64,000 bases of DNA. Source: CAXBCP01 sp963977005. GTDB taxonomy: Bacteria > Pseudomonadota > Alphaproteobacteria > MPNO01 > UBA830. This document shows, piece by piece, positions 26,584 through 34,198 of this stretch (its first letter is position 1; each line of letters starts with the position of its first letter). The stretch is taken from contig CAXBMQ010000001.1 in assembly GCA_963977005.1 (NCBI GenBank), positions 310,001 to 374,000 of the forward strand, read 5' to 3'. Both the position numbers and the translations under genes were made by a program. The notes under the pieces were generated by a model, which saw only the letters and a list, made by a program, of their open reading frames with translations, had not been told where the DNA came from and searched no databases.

Positions 26584-28341
26584 TCACGCGAATTGTTGCT
26601 GGTGGAGTTCGGCGAAACTGCCACCGCGGGACATGAGTTCGTCGAAACCGCCGGATTCCACGATGTCGCCGTCTACCAGAACATGGATCGTATCCGCCCG
26701 TCTTACCGTGGACAGGCGGTGCGCAACGACAACGACGGTGAAATCGGCGGCAATCTGTTCGATCGCCTGCTGAACGAGCCGCTCGGATTCATTGTCGAGA
26801 GAGCTGGTTGCCTCGTCCAGCAACAGCAGTTCCGGACGGCCAATGATCGCCCGCGCCAATGCCAGGCGCTGGCGCTGACCGCCGGAAAGGCGGGCGCCTT
26901 CCTCGCCGAGCATGGTGTCGAGACCGTCGGGAAGCTGGCCGACAAGATCGTCGAGACAGACGGATTCCAGGCATTCGAGTATCTGGGCATCGCTTGCGTC
27001 CGGGCAGGTAAAGGCAACATTGTGACGCAGGGTGTCGTTGAACACGTTTACATCCTGGGTCACGTAACCGATTGCATTGCGCCAACTGGCCAGATTGATA
27101 TCGCCGAGGTCTCTATCGTCGACCAGCACACGGCCGGCATCGGGTGTCCGCAACCCGGCAATAACATCGATCACGGTCGATTTGCCACCGCCCGACTGGC
27201 CGACCAGCGCGGTCATTTTGCCGCGCGGTATCTTCAGGCTGATATTGCGCAGTGCCGGCCTATCGCGGGTGGGATACTGATAAGAGACGTTTTCAATTGA
27301 AATGCCGCGCTCGAGCCGCGTGAAACGATGTGCGTTTTCACGCATGTCCTCGGAATGTGTCTCAGCGGCGGCGATCATTTTCTCGACCACCTGCAGCCCC
27401 GGGCTCGCGACGTTATATCCCTGATGATACTGCTGGAACTGTGCAAGCCTTGGCGCGATCCGGGCGAGGATCAGCAGAAATACGAGCGTCATGGAGGTGC
27501 CGAGTCCCAGGACCCCGTGCGCCATGGCGATAAGTGCGCCGAGCAGGATCACCGGCAGCGCCTGCACCAGAAAATAGATCTGTACGGCGTTGAGTTCCGA
27601 CCTGTAGGTGGCGCCGAAAAAGGCACCGATATGATTTCCCAAATGGCCCAGAACAACGCCTTCCGAGGCGGTCGACTTGATCAGCTTGGCAGATTTCAGA
27701 AAATCGACGATGTAGAAACTCAGGTTCCGGTTCACCTCCGTCGTTTCCGTGCCAAGGGCCCTGGCCCGTTTCTGGAACGGCCGGACGATAAAAAAGACGA
27801 ACCCGCAGAATCCAAGCGTGACCAGCGTCAGTTGCCACGATATCGCCATTGAAACCGCGAGGTAGATCAGGATCTGGATAATGTTGCCGAGCGCGAGCAG
27901 TTCATATTGCAGTGACAGGGAGCCGCGATTGCATTCGGGCACGAATTCGTTGACGGCCTCGCCGTGGGATTTTTCCGATATGTACCACCAGCCCGCCCGG
28001 AACAGCGACGCGGCATATCTCTCCCGCGTGGTGCGCGCAAACCCGTGCCGCAAACGAATGATCATGCGACGCTGCAGATACGCCAGGGCCAGCGAGGAGA
28101 GGATCAGAAATATGACGGTGGCCAGCATGGTATAGAGCGTTACCGGAACGCCGACATAGGCGAACGCATCTATAATCCGGTCGAACGGCCAGCTCATTTC
28201 CTGCGTGCCCGTCTTCGACAGTATTTCGAGCAATGGCACAAACAATGCCATGCCGAAACCTTCGGCCGACCCGGCAATCACGATCAGCGCCATCGCCTGC
28301 CAGGTCCGCGGCAGCCTGCCGAATGTCGACATGAATCTCAT
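26584..28341 (-). CDS. ABC transporter, fused membrane and ATPase domains (MsbA/PglK-like exporter)
   Basis: 585 residues. The membrane domain (about 1-320) has six hydrophobic helices. The ATPase domain has Walker A VGQSGGGKSTV, Q-loop YVTQDV, signature LSGGQRQRLALARA and Walker B ELLLLDEATSSLD. This layout is shared by lipid A flippase MsbA and the lipid-oligosaccharide flippase PglK. It opens the downstream half of the cluster, transcribed from the divergent gap at 28342-28491, and precedes the phosphoramidate-like genes. Likely it flips a lipid-linked glycan or precursor across the inner membrane. Specificity cannot be read from sequence. Confidence 0.85.
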   Translation of the reverse strand: MRFMSTFGRLPRTWQAMALIVIAGSAEGFGMALFVPLLEILSKTGTQEMSWPFDRIIDAFAYVGVPVTLYTMLATVIFLILSSLALAYLQRRMIIRLRHGFARTTRERYAASLFRAGWWYISEKSHGEAVNEFVPECNRGSLSLQYELLALGNIIQILIYLAVSMAISWQLTLVTLGFCGFVFFIVRPFQKRARALGTETTEVNRNLSFYIVDFLKSAKLIKSTASEGVVLGHLGNHIGAFFGATYRSELNAVQIYFLVQALPVILLGALIAMAHGVLGLGTSMTLVFLLILARIAPRLAQFQQYHQGYNVASPGLQVVEKMIAAAETHSEDMRENAHRFTRLERGISIENVSYQYPTRDRPALRNISLKIPRGKMTALVGQSGGGKSTVIDVIAGLRTPDAGRVLVDDRDLGDINLASWRNAIGYVTQDVNVFNDTLRHNVAFTCPDASDAQILECLESVCLDDLVGQLPDGLDTMLGEEGARLSGGQRQRLALARAIIGRPELLLLDEATSSLDNESERLVQQAIEQIAADFTVVVVAHRLSTVRRADTIHVLVDGDIVESGGFDELMSRGGSFAELHQQQFA

Positions 28342-28415
28342 ATTGCGATCCAGCCGCCGCGATGCGGCGAACGTGTCAGGGTCGCGAATGGCTGTCGAAC
28401 TGTGTTAGTCATGAT

Positions 28416-28422
28416 TTAAAAT
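28416..28422 (+). promoter_or_regulatory. Candidate -10 element of the sulfotransferase promoter
   Basis: The sequence TTAAAAT sits about 70 nt before the plus-strand sulfotransferase ATG, with a poor -35 (TGTCGA) 17 nt upstream. The 150-bp gap is divergent with the ABC transporter gene and must hold promoters for both, but this is only a weak match. Confidence 0.22.
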
Positions 28423-28491
28423 GAAACTCTCTCGCCCGGCGACGGCACAAGCTGTCGGCAAGACGAATGAACCTGGAGAAATTTGCTGGCA

Positions 28492-29463
28492 ATGAATAAT
28501 CGCCCATCCCTGGAAGCGGCGAGCGACCGCAACAATCTGGCGCATAACCCTCCTGCGCCGATCGGCTCTTTTTTCGATGCAAAACGCCGCGACATCGCCT
28601 TCAACCGGTTTCCCCTGAAACACGGGTGGGACGCGCTGGCACTCGGAAGGGTTCTGGCGCGACGCGACATAACCAACGAACAGCGGCTCGCCTGCCTGAA
28701 ATTCTACCGGACGGGCAACGGCATTCAGAACCTGTTTGCCTCGCTTACCCGCTCCGGTTCGCACTGGTCGATCCTTGGCATATCTCTCGCCCTCGACCTG
28801 GCGGCGGGTGGCGACGGCGAATACCTTTTTGACGGCGGCTGGTATCCCAGTTCGGGATACCGCTATCTGAAGCTCGACTGGCGCGCGCCACTGGGTGAAA
28901 AGGCCCTTGGACGCCCGTCGGTAAACCCCGTTCTGTTCCACACTCACCATCCCTATTACCGCGTTCGCTGCGCGCGATTGAAATCCATGAACATTGCGAT
29001 CGTTCTGCGCAGCATTCTGGAAAGCATGGAATCCAAATTCTTCAAGCTCGCCGAAATCCCGGACGACCCGACAAATGACGATGACACTAATTTCGCCTGG
29101 GAAAAACTCGTCGATGACGCGATCGAATTTTACAACAGCTGGGGCGATGTGATCCGCTGGCATCCGAGCACACGAGTCTACAGATACGAAGACCTGCTTG
29201 CCGACCCCGTCGATGTTCACCAGCAGATGGCCGATTTTTTCGGGCTGAACATCCCGCGGGAATTTCTCGTAGAGGCGTTCGGGCGCATCACCAAGGAAAA
29301 AATGCGCGAGAAATTCACGCCCGAAGAACTCGAGCAGCAACGCAAAGTGTCGTACCGCGACAAGGATGCAAAGATTCCCGAAAAGCGGAAGGAAATGATT
29401 CTGGAACGGCTTGACCGCAAGCTCGTCTTCAATTTCGGATACGAGTTCAAGTTCAGCGATTAG
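28492..29463 (+). CDS. Sulfotransferase-like protein
   Basis: 323 residues, the only plus-strand gene within the glycan region. The PAPS 5-phosphosulfate-binding loop is LTRSGSHWSILG (T86-W92 core) and the 3-phosphate-binding segment resembles IAIVLRSILESMES. The later YRYEDLLADP is the conserved sulfotransferase helix. It should move sulfate from PAPS to a glycan or lipid hydroxyl. ATG 28492 is 13 nt after a GGAG site; a TTG at 28483 is nearer but gives an unusual start. It faces the ABC transporter gene and converges on the APS kinase gene, which makes its donor. The opposite-strand long frame is a shadow. Confidence 0.78.
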   Translation: MNNRPSLEAASDRNNLAHNPPAPIGSFFDAKRRDIAFNRFPLKHGWDALALGRVLARRDITNEQRLACLKFYRTGNGIQNLFASLTRSGSHWSILGISLALDLAAGGDGEYLFDGGWYPSSGYRYLKLDWRAPLGEKALGRPSVNPVLFHTHHPYYRVRCARLKSMNIAIVLRSILESMESKFFKLAEIPDDPTNDDDTNFAWEKLVDDAIEFYNSWGDVIRWHPSTRVYRYEDLLADPVDVHQQMADFFGLNIPREFLVEAFGRITKEKMREKFTPEELEQQRKVSYRDKDAKIPEKRKEMILERLDRKLVFNFGYEFKFSD

Positions 29464-29484
29464 TCAGAACAGTCAGTACTGCGG

Positions 29485-30033
29485 TCAATCGATCCGCGAG
29501 CGGACGAACGCGACCAGGTTGTCGACACAACTCTCCAGCGGTTCGCCGTCGGTGTGAAGAACGAGTTCGGCATCTTCGGGGGGCTCGAACGGCAGCCCGT
29601 CGGGCGAATAACCGATCATGTCGGTGATCTCTCCCTGGTCCGCGCGGGCATACAAACCCTTCACGTCGCGTCGCCTGACCGTCGGAATACCGGCATCGCA
29701 GTACACAAGATTATAGTGCTTGCCCAGCAGGGCCCGTGCTCTTTCCCGGCCTTCGCGAAGCGGCGAGATCACCGGCACCAGGATCACGTCATACGCACTG
29801 CGCTGATCGTCGCATAGCCGCGCGATCCCCATATTGTTTTCCAGAACGTCTTCGCGCGTGAACCCGAGACTGGTATGGAGAAGTTCGCGAATGACGTCCC
29901 CGTCCAGATTCAGCACAGAAAACCCGGCATTTTCGAGACGCTCTCCGGCGGCTTCGGCGATCGTCGACTTCCCGGCGCCCGACAACCCGCACAACCAGAA
30001 AACGGCACCGCCATCCTTCGCGTCAGCCCCCAT
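29485..30033 (-). CDS. cysC: Adenylylsulfate (APS) kinase
   Basis: 182 residues, the usual CysC length. Walker A is WLCGLSGAGKSTIAEA. The APS-binding and catalytic elements are LDGDVIRELLHTSLGFTRED and the RDVKGLYARADQGEI segment. It phosphorylates APS at the 3-hydroxyl to give PAPS, the donor for sulfotransferases. It follows the pyruvate kinase-ATP sulfurylase fusion by 5 nt, which supplies APS, and sits beside two sulfotransferase genes. So it probably feeds glycan sulfation rather than cysteine synthesis; no PAPS reductase is in the window. Confidence 0.9.
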   Translation of the reverse strand: MGADAKDGGAVFWLCGLSGAGKSTIAEAAGERLENAGFSVLNLDGDVIRELLHTSLGFTREDVLENNMGIARLCDDQRSAYDVILVPVISPLREGRERARALLGKHYNLVYCDAGIPTVRRRDVKGLYARADQGEITDMIGYSPDGLPFEPPEDAELVLHTDGEPLESCVDNLVAFVRSRID

Positions 30034-30038
30034 CGTCG

Positions 30039-32204
30039 CTATTCTTCGTAGAACAGCGGGCGATCGCTGGCCACGTAGTCAAGCAGGACTTCCTGGACGA
30101 TATCGCGCATGAACCATTCGGGAAGTTCCCGGCCGCTTTTCAGGGTGTCCCGGACTTCGGTACCGCTGATCGATTTGAGCGCCGCGCCGCCCGCACTTTC
30201 GTATTCCCCTGAAACGGGGTTGTATCCGACGGGGTCGAAGAATACGGGCTCGATTCCGATGTCGCCCATTGTGTCGAACAATTCCCGGTTGGCGTCGACG
30301 CTGTAATAGTCGCCCACGCCGGTATGATCCCGCCCGATAATGAAATGACTGCACCCCATATTCTTGCGGCAAAGAGCGGTAAACACCGCTTCGCGCGGAC
30401 CGGCATAACGCGAATAGGTCGAAAAACTGCCAAGAACGACGCGTCCCTGCGGGTAACACCCGAAATCGAGCATCGCCTGGTAACTTTCCATGATCGGGTC
30501 GGGCAGGAAATCGCCGGGTTTCTTGGGGCCGATCACCGGGTTGATATAGAGCCCGTCGGCACCGGTGCGGTCCAAGGCCATACGCTGAATGGCTTCATGC
30601 CCCCTGTGCGGCGGGTTCCGCCCATGGAAAGCGACAACCTGCGTCCAGCCCAATTTTGTGAATATAAACCGGGTATGGGCCGGGGACAGTTGATAGTGCA
30701 GATAGGGCGAGGCGGGCGGACGAATCAACGTCACGTCCCCGCCGACCAGAACCGGACCGCCCGACAAGACCCGCGCAACGCCCGGGTGCCCGTCAGAGGC
30801 AGTGCCGAAAAATTCCTCGCACAGAGAATTCATATCCGGTTTGTAGATCTCGGTTATGTCGAGAAGTGCCGTCGGCTGTCCTTCGGCGGCAGCGAGCGCG
30901 ACCCGTTGCCCCGTCGAAACCGTGGCCGCGGCATCGGCGTCGAGCTGAAGGACAATCGGCAACGACCACGGCGCGCCATCGGGCAGATGATTTTTTTTAA
31001 GCACCGACTTCAGCGTTTCCGAATCCATGAATCCCGTCAGCGGCGAATAGGTTCCGAAAGCGATCTGTTCGCAATCCATCAGGGTTGTCGCGGGGACGCG
31101 CAAGACATCGAGTGATGGCAGTTCGGCAAGGTCTTCCGCTGTCGCTTCCCGGTGGACCAGCCTGCCGCCATTCGGTTCCGCAAGCTGCGAAATCGGGTCC
31201 GCGGGATAATACGTACCATCTGAATCGGCACCGGCCTCGAAGCTTTGCATCATCTTGCCGATCATCGACGCGCAGGCGATGGGGTATTTGCCAATGGCGG
31301 TTTCCGCCGCCAGGACGAGCCCGTCGGCGCCATCGACCAGGGTGTTGTAAATGTCGTTTACCTCGGCCCGCGTCGGGGTCGGGGTAGAGACCATGGATTC
31401 GAGAAGATTCGTCGCAACGTAAACCGGTATCCCGACTTTCTTGGCACGCCGTAGAATCTGCTTCTGGGTTTTCGGAATCAGTTCAATCGGAATTTGCCGT
31501 GAAAGGTCGCCCCGATCGATAAGCAGGGCATTCGATTTAGCCGCGATTTCTTCGAGATTCAAAAGACCGTTCCGGGATTCGATCTTCGAAATCACGAACG
31601 CGTCGTCGCCGACGATCGTCCGGATATCATCGACATTTGCACCTTCATTCGCAAACGACAGCGCAAAATGACTGAGCCCCTCGTCGCGCCCGATTTTAAG
31701 CGCCGCACGGTCCTTGTCGGTCAGGGCGGGCAGTGGCAGATCGCGCTCGACCGTGACCGCCTTGTTCTGGCCGACGACGCCGCCATTGAGAACACGCATC
31801 ACGACCGCATTTTTCTCGAGATCGATGACCTGCACCAGGACCGAATTGAAATCGATACTGATAAAGTCGCCGATCTCCAGGTTTTCGATGATATCCGCCG
31901 GATAGAAATTGAAATTGCGGTCGTCCCCGGGCACGCGGCGCTTGTGCGCGCGCACGATGGTATTTGCCCGCATGACGATTTCGCCGGTAACGAGGCTTCC
32001 CGTCCGGATCTGGGCCCCTTCGCTGTCCAGGCAGATCGGCACGTCGGTATGCTGCTGGATGGCGTGAATGGCATCGGCGACATCGTTCACGCGCGTATGC
32101 GAGAGATTTATTCTGAACAGGCTGGTGCCGCACTTTTCGAGGCGGCGAATAGTGGGGCCGTCCCAGGAAGCGGGGCCGAGAGTACACAATATTTTTTTAG
32201 CCAT
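30039..32204 (-). CDS. Pyruvate kinase-ATP sulfurylase fusion protein
   Basis: 721 residues in one frame. Residues 1-325 are a pyruvate kinase-like core. FRINLSHTR, the Lys and Glu of ISKIES (K207, E209), and PTPTRAE are kept. ADP/PEP loop segments differ: SEGAQIR in place of TKGPEIR, DRGDLS in place of ARGDLG, and AAETA in place of SGETA. The C-terminal regulatory domain is missing. Residues about 340-721 are an ATP sulfurylase: FHGRNPPHRGHEA and GRDHTGVG carry the catalytic Arg, Asn and His residues. The likely product is APS, with the kinase half perhaps recycling ADP with PEP. ATG 32204 overlaps the upstream stop by 8 nt. I do not recall this fusion as standard. Confidence 0.85.
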   Translation of the reverse strand: MAKKILCTLGPASWDGPTIRRLEKCGTSLFRINLSHTRVNDVADAIHAIQQHTDVPICLDSEGAQIRTGSLVTGEIVMRANTIVRAHKRRVPGDDRNFNFYPADIIENLEIGDFISIDFNSVLVQVIDLEKNAVVMRVLNGGVVGQNKAVTVERDLPLPALTDKDRAALKIGRDEGLSHFALSFANEGANVDDIRTIVGDDAFVISKIESRNGLLNLEEIAAKSNALLIDRGDLSRQIPIELIPKTQKQILRRAKKVGIPVYVATNLLESMVSTPTPTRAEVNDIYNTLVDGADGLVLAAETAIGKYPIACASMIGKMMQSFEAGADSDGTYYPADPISQLAEPNGGRLVHREATAEDLAELPSLDVLRVPATTLMDCEQIAFGTYSPLTGFMDSETLKSVLKKNHLPDGAPWSLPIVLQLDADAAATVSTGQRVALAAAEGQPTALLDITEIYKPDMNSLCEEFFGTASDGHPGVARVLSGGPVLVGGDVTLIRPPASPYLHYQLSPAHTRFIFTKLGWTQVVAFHGRNPPHRGHEAIQRMALDRTGADGLYINPVIGPKKPGDFLPDPIMESYQAMLDFGCYPQGRVVLGSFSTYSRYAGPREAVFTALCRKNMGCSHFIIGRDHTGVGDYYSVDANRELFDTMGDIGIEPVFFDPVGYNPVSGEYESAGGAALKSISGTEVRDTLKSGRELPEWFMRDIVQEVLLDYVASDRPLFYEE

Positions 32205-34104
32205 CTGACGCCAGTGTAAAGTTTTTCCAGGTTTGAGCCGCGGCATCGGGTATCTCATCGATGCTGGTGAAATGGTTGAGAATTTTCCACGGGTTTTCCG
32301 GCACGTCGCCCCGTTTCAGCGCGTCGATGATGTCGTCGGTTTCCCGGTAGATCGTCGAGTCGGGGAAATAGGCCGGGTCCGCTGAATCGGGCTTTAACAT
32401 GGCCGGAAAATAGGGTTTGCCGGACGCCAGAACCTCCAGCATCGCGCCTGAATGAACCGGGCCGATAACGACGTCCGCCCACTTGACGAACGTTTCGAAC
32501 GCGCCTTGCTCGACCACGGTGCAGCTAAGTCCGAAAAAAGCAGCAATCCGGTTGTAGTATTCGATCTTCGGGACCTTGGGATGGATTTTTACGCATATTT
32601 CCTCGAACCCGAGAGCCTTCAATTCACGCACGATCCTCACGTAATACTCGTATTCATTCGACGTCAGCGCGGCAAAATTGTTGTACGGCACGGCATACTG
32701 AAGCACGAGGGCGCGCTTCGGTTTCGCACCCGGCGCCTGCGCGGGCAATGCCATCTTGCGGTACTTGCCGGAAATAAGATTGCCCGTCCGGATCTGCTCG
32801 CATTTTGCGCCGATGGAATCGAGCCATTTTTCATGCACCCGCCCCCAGGTCAGACACCGCGTCACGACCGGCGGCACTCGCGGATCGCAGCCGAAAATTT
32901 CGATCTTTGTCGGCTGGATAAACTGACCGTGCAGCGTCGAATTCGTCCTTAGACCCCTGAGGGTTGCGACCTCGAGAACCGTTTTTACCATCGGGTTGGT
33001 CAGCGCGTCGGAAAACACCTCATCGGGCCGGTGCGTCTCCAGCAGCGCCTCTGCCCACTTTACCTCTTTCGCGCGCTCGGCAAGCCGGCCCGGCAGAAGA
33101 ACGTTGTCGAGCACGTAGTCGCGAAGAACTTTTTCCTGGGCCGAGGTTTTGGTTTTCCAGCATTTTTCAAAATAGGCCCGGATTTCATCAAGCCGGTTCC
33201 GCTCGGCCGCGGTAAGTTTTTGCGGCCCGGTATGAACCAGCAATACGCCTTTGCGCAAAGCGGACAGGACCGAGCGCAGGTCGGATTTATTCGGAAACCA
33301 GTCGGCCAGAAGCATCGGCCGGACATGCTTTCCGTCATAAGACTGCAAAAGCGGCGTGGTGTTCAGATGCGTGCTGAGCATCAGGACAATATTCCGGCGT
33401 TCGCCGACGCGCCTCAGAACACGGCTTGCCGAATTGGCGAGGAACCCGAACCCGCTCCGCACCATTGTCCGGATACGGTCGCGGGTCGACGGAACTTCCT
33501 GCATCAATCCGGCAAAGCGGTTTATCGGCATCTCGCGGATATTGGCCTCGCCCGCATCGGATCCGTCGATAAACGCCACGTTGCAGTCTTCGCAGATATG
33601 CCTGATCAGCGAGACCCGGTATGCCTGACCGAGATATCCGGTGTCGGTCTTGCAATCGAGATATTCGATTTCCTGCGGGCCGAAGCGCTCGATCAGTTGC
33701 CGGAAGATACGATCCAGCCGGGCGACGTCGGCGATGACGAACGATATCTCCTTGGCGAATTTGCGCCCCAGCGAAATATCTCGGAACAGGGTCTGGTCGG
33801 CCCCGTTATCGTAGACCCAGTCATAAGCCTTGAGCCACAGGTTTTGATCGAGGTCCTCGGTATCCCAGTCGACCAGCCCGAGATGGGTGTGGACGCAATG
33901 TTCGCCGCGCGCGAGCGCTTCCTGCCAGAGCAGCCAGTTCGCCGACACGATCAAAGTATCGGCATCGCGCGCATCGATACGTTCGAGATGCCTGTCGCGG
34001 GTAACGAAAACCAGGCGCCGATAGCGCTGGTTCAGGTATACCGGCAAGTCGCGAATACTCGCAGGTGTGGGAAAATCTGTCTGAAGCATTTCTATATGGG
34101 TCAC
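32197..34104 (-). CDS. GT-B-like surface glycan transferase
   Basis: 635 residues. The C-terminal third has GFEEICVKIHPKVPKIEYY and VVIGPVHSGAMLEVLASGKPYF, which match the nucleotide-binding end of capsule and CDP-glycerol-type GT-B transferases. The N-terminal half is unassigned; it includes a segment LDCKTDTGY and no clear helices. GTG 34104 gives the longest frame and ATG 34089 is possible, with neither having a strong ribosome site. It is coupled to the sulfurylase fusion downstream. The same broad layout is seen at 15467-17083, though sequence similarity is weak. Transferase call moderate. Confidence 0.58.
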   Translation of the reverse strand: MTHIEMLQTDFPTPASIRDLPVYLNQRYRRLVFVTRDRHLERIDARDADTLIVSANWLLWQEALARGEHCVHTHLGLVDWDTEDLDQNLWLKAYDWVYDNGADQTLFRDISLGRKFAKEISFVIADVARLDRIFRQLIERFGPQEIEYLDCKTDTGYLGQAYRVSLIRHICEDCNVAFIDGSDAGEANIREMPINRFAGLMQEVPSTRDRIRTMVRSGFGFLANSASRVLRRVGERRNIVLMLSTHLNTTPLLQSYDGKHVRPMLLADWFPNKSDLRSVLSALRKGVLLVHTGPQKLTAAERNRLDEIRAYFEKCWKTKTSAQEKVLRDYVLDNVLLPGRLAERAKEVKWAEALLETHRPDEVFSDALTNPMVKTVLEVATLRGLRTNSTLHGQFIQPTKIEIFGCDPRVPPVVTRCLTWGRVHEKWLDSIGAKCEQIRTGNLISGKYRKMALPAQAPGAKPKRALVLQYAVPYNNFAALTSNEYEYYVRIVRELKALGFEEICVKIHPKVPKIEYYNRIAAFFGLSCTVVEQGAFETFVKWADVVIGPVHSGAMLEVLASGKPYFPAMLKPDSADPAYFPDSTIYRETDDIIDALKRGDVPENPWKILNHFTSIDEIPDAAAQTWKNFTLASDG

Positions 34105-34198
34105 CGTGCCGCTAATAGCCTGAACGGCACATTCGCCGGGAACCGGGCGAGGACGGAAAAGACCGCCGGGCAGTTAACGCCCCGCGGTCTTTCATTGA

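Noticed and set aside
28405..29340. Long minus-strand frame opposite the sulfotransferase
   Set aside because: No recognisable motif. The plus strand carries a clear PAPS-binding loop and ribosome site.
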